The position numbers and the translations under genes were made by a program. The notes under the pieces are model-generated. The model was not told the origin of the DNA. It made no database searches and saw only the letters and a list, made by a program, of their open reading frames with translations. This document shows positions 34,428-42,831 of a stretch of 64,000 nt of DNA, piece by piece; position 1 is the first letter of the stretch; every line of letters begins with the position of its first letter. Origin of the DNA: Halanaerobiales bacterium (GTDB lineage Bacteria > Bacillota > Halanaerobiia > Halanaerobiales > Halanaerobiaceae); the NCBI GenBank assembly GCA_016278485.1, contig JADQBT010000020.1, positions 25,184-89,183 of the forward strand, in the 5' to 3' direction.

Positions 34428-34584
34428 ATAAAGATAAAATAAATGTATATTCTTAATAAAGAGGATTATTGAGGGCAGAACAGGCATCTGTCACACCCTC
34501 TGGGTATAAAGTGATGTGGGATACGCCGCCCCACCAATAATCCTCTCATTTTTCTATAAAGCCTTTTAAGGCTTTATTTTTTTA
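34428..34584 (+). ncRNA. Candidate structured small RNA, unknown family
   Basis: This is a plus-strand unit with promoter, folded core and terminator, and no open frame worth naming. The core is closed by a perfect 11-bp helix: GAGGATTATTG at 34461-34471 with CAATAATCCTC at 34535-34545. Inside it two hairpins are stacked directly on that helix: AGGG (34472-34475)/CCCT (34496-34499), with an inner ACAG/CTGT stem, and GTGGG (34516-34520)/CCCAC (34530-34534). A 16-base linker separates them, giving a three-way junction. The terminator stem AAAGCC/GGCTTT (34558-34575) is followed by seven T. I checked it mentally against common riboswitches, 6S, SRP and RNase P and found no match. Its 3' end is antisense to the last codons of the BECR-nuclease gene. 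Confidence 0.6.
34558..34584 (+). terminator. Terminator of the structured RNA
   Basis: AAAGCCTT and AAGGCTTT form the stem, and a T7 tract follows on the plus strand. The opposite strand has no T tract, so the terminator serves the plus-strand RNA although it lies over the end of the minus-strand nuclease gene. Confidence 0.72.
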
Positions 34585-34943
34585 ATTGTACCCTCTTCTA
34601 AATATTTTTCAACTTTACTATAACTTATGTAATATAAACTCCTCACAAATAATGTATCTTTTCTACTAGCTCTAACAGCTACTAACACATTTTTATCAAA
34701 CTCTTTGATGAATTCTATTCCTCCCCGAGAAGGATGAACTCCAACATAGGTAGGTTCTTTTATTATTTCAGGTAGTTTATCAATATATTTCTCAAATTCT
34801 TCATTATGTTTTTTTCTAATGTGTTTTTTATTCGTAGAGCCGATATAAATATTCTGTGGTTCAAAATCCAGATTGAGTTTATTAATGATTTTGATGTCCA
34901 ATACCCCAACAAAATCTGTTGTTGAACTGTATTTATTTATCAT
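34566..34943 (-). CDS. BECR-fold nuclease-like protein (PBECR family type)
   Basis: This protein is about 125 aa. The order YIGSTNKKHIRKKHNEEF, then LPEIIKEPTYVGVHPSRGG, then IEFIKEF, then VLVAVRASRKDTLFVRSLYYI matches the phage-associated BECR (Barnase-EndoU-ColicinE5/D-RelE) nuclease domains. There the conserved His residues and the basic HxxxKH motif are the likely RNase site. The ATG at 34943 behind GTGGGG is preferred to a GTG at 34955. It is isolated from the duplicated modules on either side. No protein antitoxin lies beside it, but a structured RNA is encoded convergently, overlapping its 3' end. Confidence 0.7.
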   Translation of the reverse strand: MINKYSSTTDFVGVLDIKIINKLNLDFEPQNIYIGSTNKKHIRKKHNEEFEKYIDKLPEIIKEPTYVGVHPSRGGIEFIKEFDKNVLVAVRASRKDTLFVRSLYYISYSKVEKYLEEGTIKKIKP

Positions 34944-35076
34944 AATAAACCCCACTTTTCTTATACTAATAATAACAATTTACCATTTAAAGTATAATTC
35001 CTGCAAATATCACAAAAAAATCTATTTCACATGGGGTTTAACTTTCTTACCTCACAAATAGCTCCAGCCCAATCAA

Positions 35077-35823
35077 CTACTTGTCTTTCCCCAGGCAGCA
35101 CTTCTTGTATTTTTTCCCACTGCCACAGGGACATGGATCGTTTCTACCGACCTTTTTCCTGGTCTTCATATCAATTATATTGGTTTGATTAAAATCGAAT
35201 GGTTTATCCGGAAGTGGTCTCAGGTTTGTTTTCTCAAACTTCTCAAAAATTTCATTTGGTGTATGCCCATTGTTTTCCCATATTCTGATGTTGTTGGATA
35301 GCTCCATTACAAGCTGAATTACTTCATTAGCCTGGTTCATATCTTTAAAGCTAATGCCTCGGTCGTTAAAAGTATCTAATATAATCTGCAAATCCAGTCC
35401 AAATTGACATATCCCATGAATATCTTCGCAGAGCCATTCAGCTTTTTCTTCTTCGCCCTTGAAGAAGTGTTTCTTGACATATCTTAAAAGAGCATTATAC
35501 TCTTTAGATTTCTCAAAGTAACCTTCATCAACGTATTTGAGGAGTTCATTCTTCTTTGGAACGTAGTGAGGCTTATCTCCCTTTTTCCTCAACATTAAAT
35601 CAAACTCATCATGTTCCATGATAACCTCATGAACAAAGTAGTCATTGTAAGTCTCAATGAAAGCATCTTCCAGCTTTGCTGATGGATTGGAGAGAAGTTC
35701 TTCAACTTCAGTCAGACTAATTTGATCTTTATTCTGGTTGTTGTATATTTCTACAACTTTGTCTTTATGGACCATTCCATAAAGATTTGATAATGCGATT
35801 ACGTACTCTGTTAATTGGCTCAT
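35077..35823 (-). CDS. SEC-C zinc-motif protein, module copy B
   Basis: This 248-aa protein is nearly identical to copy A over its whole length (the same charged helical N-terminal domain, [17 protein letters not shown] block and SEC-C motif [13 protein letters not shown]). It ends two residues earlier. The start is the ATG at 35823. Upstream there is a 242-base gap, against 39 in copy A, containing a terminator hairpin, so in this copy it probably has its own expression. The C-terminal half is also nearly identical to the chimeric copy at 16.8 kb. Confidence 0.82.
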
Positions 35824-36003
35824 TGCATCACTCCGTTCATTGATTTTAAAGTAATACTATACATTTAAATTATTAACAATTTCCATATTCAAAAACGAAC
35901 AATTATATTACTACCAAAGTTCTATCTTAAAATATTTCGATAACAAGAGTCGGTTTCCTGCTAAAACACAAATTATAACTTCTGGGGAAGTTCACAATAA
36001 AAA

Positions 36004-36039
36004 GGAAAAGCCCTCTTAACAAGTTATTGATAAAAGGGC
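36004..36039 (-). terminator. Hairpin after the broken Usp-like gene
   Basis: GCCCTTTTA and TAAGAGGGC pair on the minus strand across a 12-base loop, and TTTTCCTTTTT follows. It separates the HD/YwgA transcript of copy B from the SEC-C gene. Confidence 0.6.
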
Positions 36040-36048
36040 ATCAGAATT

Positions 36049-36428
36049 TTATTTTATTTTTCCATCTACAAAAACTTTAATTTTTGACTGATTGTTTTCA
36101 GCCAGGTTTCCATCTTAGCTTCAGTATCAGCATCAGCTACAAAATCATTACCGGAGAGATTTAACCAGGTCGCATCCGGTTTTTCAAGATTAATATCCAT
36201 CTTTAAGTTTTCCAGTTGAGTAGAATTTAAAAGTTTTGTCTCGATCTTTATATGCTCTTCAGTGGTTCTGGAAGTTATCTCTTGAATAAACATCTCAGCA
36301 TTATCTTTATAAATTTCCACAACTGAGTCTTCTACATCACAGACAACTTTTTCTCCCAAAAAGCCAACATCGGATATCAGATGATTACTCTCCAAAGCCT
36401 TTTTGCTTACATATATCATTTCATGCAA
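36049..36428 (-). pseudogene. Broken Usp-like gene, module copy B
   Basis: Compared with copy A, this one has lost about 145 bases covering the start codon and first strands. The upstream CTCTCCAAAGCC leader is joined directly to the codons for NHLISDVGFLGEK. It also lacks one base near 36100 (TTTTCAGCC against TTTTCCAGCC), which shifts the last 15 codons so the frame ends KTISQKLKFL instead of the normal tail. Both lesions are visible directly. A 120-codon frame remains open but is unlikely to make a working protein. Confidence 0.8.
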
Positions 36429-36484
36429 TTATCGACAAAAAAGCAAAAAAGGAGCTTATTGAAAACTATTGTATTAATTAAATT

Positions 36485-37030
36485 CTATAATATAATATGA
36501 TTATGTTCTGCTTCTTTAATATAATCATTTAATTCTTCTACTGCTTGTTTTGCTAGTTCTTTACTAATATGAGGTTTTAATTCTCTGATTTGTCCAACCA
36601 TATCATCCTTTGAAACATCTTCGTTTTTCTTGACATAAAGAGCTGTTGCTACCCGTTCCAGTTCTTTAACAGATTTATTCGCCAGTTTTTCAACAATAAA
36701 ATTAATTTGCTCCTTGTGCTTATCTATATCATTACTATACTTTGTTTCTAATACTTCTGCTACTTTACCTGGCATAAATGAAGCTCCAAAAGGTCTTCTC
36801 GGTTCCATTTCGATGAAATTGTCGGCACGCAAAGCTGTAAGTTCATCTCTTAAATCAAAAGAAAAAGGCCCGTGCTTATATAAAATAAAATTAAAATTTA
36901 AAGGAACTCTTAAAAATTCTTCTAGAAAATAGGTGCATTTCTGAATATGAGTTTCGCCTGTCCAACTACCTTTTTCTTTCATTTTCCGAATTAAAGAGAC
37001 CATGATCGCTTTTCTTTTTACATTAGTCAT
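36485..37030 (-). CDS. YwgA-like protein, module copy B
   Basis: This 181-aa protein is the same length as copy A and highly similar (IQKCTYFLEEFLRVPLNFNF, LYKHGPFSFDLRDELTALRA). The predicted helical/winged fold resembles YwgA. Its ATG lies inside the last codons of the HD gene (8-base overlap), so it is translationally coupled to that enzyme, probably as a regulator or binding partner. This is the presumed original arrangement, HD then YwgA-like. Confidence 0.75.
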   Translation of the reverse strand: MTNVKRKAIMVSLIRKMKEKGSWTGETHIQKCTYFLEEFLRVPLNFNFILYKHGPFSFDLRDELTALRADNFIEMEPRRPFGASFMPGKVAEVLETKYSNDIDKHKEQINFIVEKLANKSVKELERVATALYVKKNEDVSKDDMVGQIRELKPHISKELAKQAVEELNDYIKEAEHNHIIL

Positions 37031-38330
37031 TATCTTCCTCTCCCTCCTTTAAAATCTTTTCTTTGTTCTCCTCTAACCAACTAACAGCTTCCTCTTTTAG
37101 TTCTGGAGCTATAAATACAAAATCTATTTTTACTACTGGAATATTATTCAAAGCATCTGATACATTTAAAGATGATTCTATATTATTATCATCATAAATT
37201 ACAGGAAAATCGTAAGTACCTCCTGAGGGATAATAATCATCATGTTGAACATTTTCTTCACCAAACTTTCTTGAAGCGGCTCTAAAAATTATCTTTTCTG
37301 GCTCTGGATTTAATTCTAAATCACTGGGATGTCTAGAATATAGAACTTTAAAATGTTCCCGATTCATAATTCTTTTCGCTTCACTATAACCAGGAGCTTC
37401 TTTATTATCCATAGCTTCCTGCATTGCTACTAAAACTTGATTGTCAGTTAATTTTAAGTGTTCATCTATATTATCCGTGATCTTTCCTCCTTCAAGCCAG
37501 GCTTTCATGAATTCTTTTAAATGAATATCATATATTCTTCTAACCTTATGCATATATACCTGTGTAAACATATAATAACGCGCCAGCAATAGAGATTCTG
37601 CCGTATGAATACCGCCTATTTCAATTCCAAGAGTAGGTTCATCTGTCTGATCATAAATTTTAGGTAGTATTCTAAGAGTATCAATTAAACGAAAATGATC
37701 GAATTTACCATAAGCTACACCAGCATGATAAGAATCTCTTAATAAATAGTCTATCCTATCAACTCCAAATGAATCACCAGTAATTATTTCTGATAAAATT
37801 ATCTCCCATTCAGAAAAAGTTTTACTTGAATATTCCTTTGGTCCAACAGCAACTTTTATTATATCTTCTGTTCTCAAGGGTGGTGTCATGTCTAACCAAA
37901 TTTCTTCTAGGCTTTCTATTATTTTAACTGTAAAAGTCTCGTGTGACCAATTTTTCGGAAGAAGTTCAGCTTCAGCAGCATGAGAAAAAGGAATATGTCC
38001 AAGATCGTGACATAATGCTGCCATTCGAATTACTTTTTTCCAGTAATCGCGTTTTGCCGTGTCGTTTAATTCTGGAAATTTATCTTTTACTACAGGATGT
38101 ACATTTTCTGGTTCAGTTACCACATCATATACTCGACTAGCCAGTTCCATTACTCCAAGAGAATGTTCAAATCTATTATGTGTTGCTCCCGGATAGACAA
38201 GATAAGTTAAAGCTAATTGATGAATATATCTTAGTCTTTGAAAAGGAGGTGAATCAAGGACTTTTCTTTCCTCAGAAGATAATTTTATAAATACATGAAT
38301 TGGATCCCGAATTTCATGAGTTAACTTCAT
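37023..38330 (-). CDS. HD-domain phosphohydrolase (dNTPase/YwfO-like)
   Basis: This 435-aa enzyme is of the SAMHD1/dGTPase-like HD family. The N-terminus DPIHVFIKLS and FQRLRYIHQLALTYLVYPGA precede the first metal His (THNRFEHSLGVMEL). The HD pair is in ALCHDLGHIPFSHAAE (about residues 109-124), and a final Asp in GVDRIDYLLRDSYHAG (about 206-221). All four ligands are present. It should hydrolyse nucleoside triphosphates or related ligands. Depletion of dNTPs by such enzymes is a known phage defence. A promoter with a LexA-like box precedes it. It heads module copy B. In copy A only a remnant is left. Confidence 0.85.
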   Translation of the reverse strand: MKLTHEIRDPIHVFIKLSSEERKVLDSPPFQRLRYIHQLALTYLVYPGATHNRFEHSLGVMELASRVYDVVTEPENVHPVVKDKFPELNDTAKRDYWKKVIRMAALCHDLGHIPFSHAAEAELLPKNWSHETFTVKIIESLEEIWLDMTPPLRTEDIIKVAVGPKEYSSKTFSEWEIILSEIITGDSFGVDRIDYLLRDSYHAGVAYGKFDHFRLIDTLRILPKIYDQTDEPTLGIEIGGIHTAESLLLARYYMFTQVYMHKVRRIYDIHLKEFMKAWLEGGKITDNIDEHLKLTDNQVLVAMQEAMDNKEAPGYSEAKRIMNREHFKVLYSRHPSDLELNPEPEKIIFRAASRKFGEENVQHDDYYPSGGTYDFPVIYDDNNIESSLNVSDALNNIPVVKIDFVFIAPELKEEAVSWLEENKEKILKEGEEDND

Positions 38331-38371
38331 AATGAAACCACCCTTTCAAATAAATTCCAGATTATATTATT

Positions 38372-38400
38372 ATTATAAAACATATGTTCGGTAAAAGCAA
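38372..38400 (-). promoter_or_regulatory. HD-gene promoter with LexA-like box
   Basis: Minus strand: TTGCTT, 17 bases, TATAAT. The spacer holds CGAACATATGTTT (38378-38390), matching the Gram-positive LexA/DinR consensus CGAAC-N4-GTTCG except at the last bases. DNA-damage control of the HD gene is inferred. Confidence 0.55.
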
Positions 38401-38470
38401 ATGTTTTCTTCAAAAAAATACTCTTACACTTAATATTTTGACAAATATCTTAAAATACCTGCACATCTAT

Positions 38471-38908
38471 TTAACAAAAACCTCCAGCCCAATCAGCAGC
38501 AAGTAATTCATGATTTCTGTGCCACTGTGAGCACCACTCATCAATAGTTTCTTTAAATGGATCCAGTTTTGATCCGCGTTTGGACCTTACAGGTGGTTCT
38601 AAAACTAGATTAAAATCAGTCATATCAAGGTATTTATTAATTGTTTTGCGATCATGACCCGTTTTTCTCATTATTTCAGCCACATTTAAACCTTTCTTAA
38701 AGTACAGTTCTTTGATATCATTAATATCAGTCATTGCTAATGTCATCTCCATTTTCCTTCCTTATATAAGTTGTGGTTGACTTAATATAAGGGTACGGTA
38801 TTTTGGGGGTGACTGCAATGACTTTTTTATTCTGCAATAATAGGGAATTTTAGTTTGTAACTTTCGGGAATGCTACTTTGCAATTCCCGGTAATTTTAGT
38901 ATACAACA
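38471..38908 (-). mobile_element. IS21-family remnant (left end and start of istA)
   Basis: The frame 38471-38752 starts like IstA transposases (MTDINDIKELYFKKGLNVAE, then an IMRKTGHDRKTINKYL helix-turn-helix). It fails after about 65 codons and then reads a short out-of-family tail (WCSQWHRNHELLAADWAGG). The 150 bases upstream contain repeated TAAAATT-type and TTGCA motifs and end in TGTTGT near 38908, as expected for an IS21 terminus with internal repeats. No istB and no right end are seen. The element is dead. Confidence 0.65.
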
Positions 38909-38955
38909 AATATTCCAGATGAATGCAGAATACCTAACAATAATTAGACTATCAC

Positions 38956-38988
38956 AGAGCCCTTGCTTTTTCCAGGTGGGCTCTTTTT
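38956..38988 (+). terminator. Plus-strand terminator-like hairpin
   Basis: AGAGCCC (38956-38962) and GGGCTCT (38978-38984) pair across a 15-base loop, followed by T on the plus strand. No plus-strand gene is evident upstream. It may insulate the polysaccharide operon. Confidence 0.5.
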
Positions 38989-39009
38989 GACGCTTACATT
39001 CTAAATGAG

Positions 39010-39040
39010 AAAAATCCTGCTAGATTGCTCCAGCAGGATT
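39010..39040 (-). terminator. Intrinsic terminator, recurrent AATCCTGC hairpin, copy 3
   Basis: AATCCTGCT (39013-39021) and AGCAGGATT (39032-39040) make a 9-bp stem, followed by T residues on the minus strand. It is the end of the polysaccharide operon. Confidence 0.75.
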
Positions 39041-39089
39041 GAATAAATGTTATTTTATTGTCTAAGTGATCCAGTGTTATCTCCTTGAA

Positions 39090-41012
39090 TCATTGATTAG
39101 TAGTACTTGCAATTTCCTGTTTCTGTTTTTCAATCTCTTTTCTGACAGTTTCTTTATCTGTAAAGTCAATTTTCTGCACATTATCTCTTCTAGGTTGATA
39201 TGTATCTACTACCTCAGTTAAAGCCTTAATTATTTGTTTATAATTTCCTTTTTCAGCGACCAAAGTTAGTTTCTCTAGATTGTCATCTAATAACTTATTA
39301 TCTATTTTTTCAAGATTATTGATAAAGATCCTTTGATGTTCTGTTGCAATATTTTCCTCTGTATCACACAAGAGTTCTTCATATAGTTTTTCACCTGGTC
39401 TTAAACCAACTATTTCTATATCTATATCTTCTCCAACTTTTAAACCTGAAAGAGCTATTAAATCTTCTGCCAGTTCAATAATTTTGACTGGTTCTCCCAT
39501 ATCAAGTACAAAAACTTCTCCACCTTTTCCTATAGCTCCTGCCTGAATTACAAGCTGAGAAGCTTCTGGAATAGTCATGAAATACCTTTTCACATCTCTA
39601 TGGGTAACAGTGACTGGGCCACCATTAGCTATCTGTTTTTTAAATAATGGGATAACACTGCCCTGACTACCCAGTACATTACCAAAACGGACAGCCATAA
39701 ACTTAGTCTTACTCTGCTTATTAATTGATTGGATCACCATTTCTGCAACTCTTTTGGTAGCTCCCATAACATTGGTAGGGTTAACTGCTTTATCAGTTGA
39801 GATTAAAACAAAACGATCAATAGCAAATTCATCTGCTACTTCTGCAACATTTTTTGTGCCCATAATGTTGTTTTTAACTGCTTCTTCAGGGCTTGTCTCC
39901 ATTAAAGGTACGTGTTTATGTGCCGCAGCATGAAAAACAACATCTGGTTTATATTTCCCAAAGGTTGATCTTAACTTCTCTTTATCTCTAACACTACCAA
40001 TAATAGATATTACCTCAAAATGTTTATATTGTTTTTTTAGGTCAAGTTCTAAAAAATATGTTGTATTTTCATTTATATCAAAAATAATTAATTTTTTTGG
40101 ATTGAATTTAGCAACCTGGCGGCATAATTCTGAACCAATGGAGCCACCACCACCGGTTACCATTACTGTTTTATCTGTTAAATAGGCTGAAATCTCATCA
40201 GTAATGAGATCAACCTGATCTCTCCGTAAAAGATCTTCTACTTTAACTTCTCTGATCTGACTTAAGTTTACATCTCCATTGAGAATTTCATATACACCAG
40301 GCACAATACTAACTTTAACATTATCCTGATTACTTAATTCATATATCTTTTTAATATCTTTACCTTTAGCAGACGGCATAGCAATGATTACTTCATCTAC
40401 TCCATAATTATTTATTACTACTGGTATTTTATCTCTTTTTCCTAACACTTTTTTTCCATGAATCTCTAAGGCCTGTTTTTGAAGATCATCATCAATCAAA
40501 CCTATTATTTCTTTGCCGAGTTCTGGATGCTTCTGCATCTCTCTAACAATAATCTCTGCAGCATCACCAGCACCAATGACCAATACTCTTTTTTTGGCAA
40601 TCTTATTACTTGATTTAGTTAGATAATCTTTTAATATTCTTAGAGCAAACCTTAAACCACCTAATAAAAATATATCTAATAATCCATTAATAATCATTAC
40701 ACTGCGGGGAAAAGATACCCGGAAGAAATAAATATAGATTACAAATATGATATTAATAAAGAAGGTAGTTTTAAAGATTGAATTTAATTCGGCCATACTG
40801 GCATACTGCCACATCTTATTATATAAGCGAGAGAAATACAATATTAGGAAACTGATGATTGTTAGTGGAATTAAAAAATTTATACTAAAATAATTAACCC
40901 AGGCTGTATCAAACCTGAGCATAAAGGCAAATACCATGGCTATGTTAATTAAAACCAAATCCACAATAATTAATCTAGGTTTTTTGTATAATTTTAATAA
41001 TGGTTCAAACAT
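39090..41012 (-). CDS. Membrane UDP-GlcNAc 4,6-dehydratase, WbpM/PglF/CapD type
   Basis: This 640-aa protein has four transmembrane helices in the first 130 residues. A CoA-binding-like Rossmann segment follows (VIGAGDAAEIIVREM), then the SDR domain with GGGGSIGSELCRQ (about residue 290) and STDKAVNPTNVMGATKR. In the latter, the usual Tyr of YxxxK is Met, as in WbpM-type 4,6-dehydratases. It converts a UDP-N-acetylhexosamine to the 4-keto-6-deoxy sugar. The ATG at 41012 has AGGAG nine bases upstream; the ATG at 41021 is too close to it. It is the last gene of the operon. A partial copy lies at 16.57 kb. With the SDR at 42.8 kb it could supply UDP-QuiNAc. Confidence 0.88.
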   Translation of the reverse strand: MFEPLLKLYKKPRLIIVDLVLINIAMVFAFMLRFDTAWVNYFSINFLIPLTIISFLILYFSRLYNKMWQYASMAELNSIFKTTFFINIIFVIYIYFFRVSFPRSVMIINGLLDIFLLGGLRFALRILKDYLTKSSNKIAKKRVLVIGAGDAAEIIVREMQKHPELGKEIIGLIDDDLQKQALEIHGKKVLGKRDKIPVVINNYGVDEVIIAMPSAKGKDIKKIYELSNQDNVKVSIVPGVYEILNGDVNLSQIREVKVEDLLRRDQVDLITDEISAYLTDKTVMVTGGGGSIGSELCRQVAKFNPKKLIIFDINENTTYFLELDLKKQYKHFEVISIIGSVRDKEKLRSTFGKYKPDVVFHAAAHKHVPLMETSPEEAVKNNIMGTKNVAEVADEFAIDRFVLISTDKAVNPTNVMGATKRVAEMVIQSINKQSKTKFMAVRFGNVLGSQGSVIPLFKKQIANGGPVTVTHRDVKRYFMTIPEASQLVIQAGAIGKGGEVFVLDMGEPVKIIELAEDLIALSGLKVGEDIDIEIVGLRPGEKLYEELLCDTEENIATEHQRIFINNLEKIDNKLLDDNLEKLTLVAEKGNYKQIIKALTEVVDTYQPRRDNVQKIDFTDKETVRKEIEKQKQEIASTTNQ

Positions 41013-41062
41013 GAAAACCATCTCCTGAACTTATTCAAAGTAACTTACTTATAATAGTATCA

Positions 41063-41638
41063 TCAATTCTTATGTTCAATCAGACCTTCCTGCTTAATTA
41101 CCTGCAAAAAAGTTCTCAATAAAATTTTAAAGTCAAGTAGGATAGAATAATTTCGTTTATAATAGAGATCATACTCAAACTTTTTTTTATCATCGATATC
41201 ATCCCGGCCATTAATCTGGGCCCAGCCGGTAATGCCTGGTTTAAATTTATCCACCCCATGCTGCTTACGATCAGCAACCAATTCTTCCTGAGAAAAAAGA
41301 GGTGGCCTGGGCCCCACAAAACTCATATCTCCCTTTAAAATATTGAAAAGCTGAGGTAGTTCATCAAGACTAGTGATTCTTAGAAACTTACCCATTTTTG
41401 TTATGTACTGATCCCGATTATTAAATTCGTTTGTAGGAACATCTGGGGTATCAATCCTCATTGTTCTGAACTTATAGATAGTAAAGGGTTTGGAGTCCTG
41501 TCCCACTCTTTCCTGAGCAAAAATCGGACTACCGTTAGTCTCAATTCTTATTAATAGAGCTAATATAAATAAAAATGGTGCTAAAAGCACTATTAAAATT
41601 AATGAAAAAATAAAATCAAATAATCTCTTTAAAAACAA
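41063..41638 (-). CDS. Initiating phosphoglycosyl transferase, PglC-like
   Basis: This 191-aa monotopic bacterial sugar transferase is the short PglC form. It has an N-terminal re-entrant hydrophobic helix (DFIFSLILIVLLAPFLFILA) and the catalytic block ERVGQDSKPFTIYKFRTM. DELPQLFNILKGDMSFVGPRPP and GITGWAQINGRDD follow. It transfers a sugar-1-phosphate to undecaprenyl phosphate at the cytosolic face, starting the repeat unit. The start is TTG at 41638 with GGAGG seven bases before. The substrate is probably the 6-deoxy amino sugar made by its neighbours. Confidence 0.9.
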   Translation of the reverse strand: MFLKRLFDFIFSLILIVLLAPFLFILALLIRIETNGSPIFAQERVGQDSKPFTIYKFRTMRIDTPDVPTNEFNNRDQYITKMGKFLRITSLDELPQLFNILKGDMSFVGPRPPLFSQEELVADRKQHGVDKFKPGITGWAQINGRDDIDDKKKFEYDLYYKRNYSILLDFKILLRTFLQVIKQEGLIEHKN

Positions 41639-41711
41639 TTACAATCCTCCTGCTTAGTAGAAATTATTATCCCGATTTGCCTTAAATCATATATAATTTG
41701 AACATCTATCT

Positions 41712-42818
41712 TCATAATTTCATTGCTTCTATAATACATTGATTAACAATTTCTACATCATATTTTTCTTTTACTATCTGCAAACTTTTCTTACCCATTT
41801 GTTTTTTCAGATTTGGATTATTAATTAAAGTTATCATTTTTTCAACTAAATCATCGGTATTCTTTGAACTTACTAAAAACCCATTTACACCATTATTAAC
41901 TGTTTCTCTGCATCCTGGAGCATTAGTAGTAATAATAGACCTTCCCATAGCCATAGCTTCTAACACTGTCTTAGGAGTGCCTTCATGATAAGAAGGCAAA
42001 ACAAATACACTACTTTGTTCAATGAATGGTCTTACATCTTCTTGATATCCATAATATTCTATTATTCCTTTTGAAATATATGGTTCCAAATCTTCGGATT
42101 TTAATGAAGATGGATTACTATCAAAAGGACCTACTAATAAAAATCTTGTTTCAGGATATAGTTTCTTCACTTTCTTAGCAGCCTCTAAATATTCAATTAT
42201 ACCTTTATCTTTGATTAACCTACCTATAAATAAAAAAATATTTTCTTCAGGCAAAGGTTTAGGTATGAATTTTGTAGTATTAACTCCAGAACCATTAATA
42301 ATAACGGTATTATTTTTATTTACTATTCCTTCTTTAATAAATAAGTTTCTATCATCTTCATTTTGAAAAAATAGTTTCTTATTATATTTAGAAGCTACAT
42401 TATACTCCAATTTTATAACAGTCTTAATCAAACTATTCTTAATTCCTTTACCTCTAAAAATAGAACCAAGGCCAGCAATTAGAGAGTATACTTCTGTCAT
42501 TCCATTAATTTTAGCCGCTATACTTCCATAAATAACTGTTTTTGCCTGATATGAAAATATTTTTTCAGGCTCTTCTCTATTTATTATTTTATATAGCTCA
42601 ACTAAAGTTTTTAAATCTTTTAAGGGGTTAATTCCATTGCGATCTACATTGATATTTAAATATTTAATGTCATGTTTTTTAAATTCATCTTTCCATTCAT
42701 TAATGCTTTCAGATCCTACCGCTACAACTTCGTGTCCATTTTCAATAAAAGACTTCATCATATCTAGGCGAAACCAGAATAAAGATTTTGTATGGCTGGA
42801 AAGAACAAGTATTTTCAT
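41712..42818 (-). CDS. GT4 glycosyltransferase
   Basis: This 368-aa GT-B transferase has the N-terminal SSHTKSLFWFRLDMMKSF of the PglA/CapM subgroup, IGRLIKDKGIIEYLEA as the nucleotide-sugar domain start, and the E-x7-E motif in YHEGTPKTVLEAMAMG (about residues 279-294). It is cytosolic and membrane-associated, and adds one residue of the repeat unit, probably the second sugar given its place next to the PglC-like gene. The ATG follows GGAGTC. Donor unknown. Confidence 0.85.
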   Translation of the reverse strand: MKILVLSSHTKSLFWFRLDMMKSFIENGHEVVAVGSESINEWKDEFKKHDIKYLNINVDRNGINPLKDLKTLVELYKIINREEPEKIFSYQAKTVIYGSIAAKINGMTEVYSLIAGLGSIFRGKGIKNSLIKTVIKLEYNVASKYNKKLFFQNEDDRNLFIKEGIVNKNNTVIINGSGVNTTKFIPKPLPEENIFLFIGRLIKDKGIIEYLEAAKKVKKLYPETRFLLVGPFDSNPSSLKSEDLEPYISKGIIEYYGYQEDVRPFIEQSSVFVLPSYHEGTPKTVLEAMAMGRSIITTNAPGCRETVNNGVNGFLVSSKNTDDLVEKMITLINNPNLKKQMGKKSLQIVKEKYDVEIVNQCIIEAMKL

Positions 42819-42831
42819 TACAGTTAGACTC

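Noticed and set aside
34428..34560. Match of the structured RNA to preQ1, c-di-GMP, FMN, TPP or 6S RNA
   Set aside because: Conserved cores of these elements are absent. Only the general three-way junction shape is shared with some.
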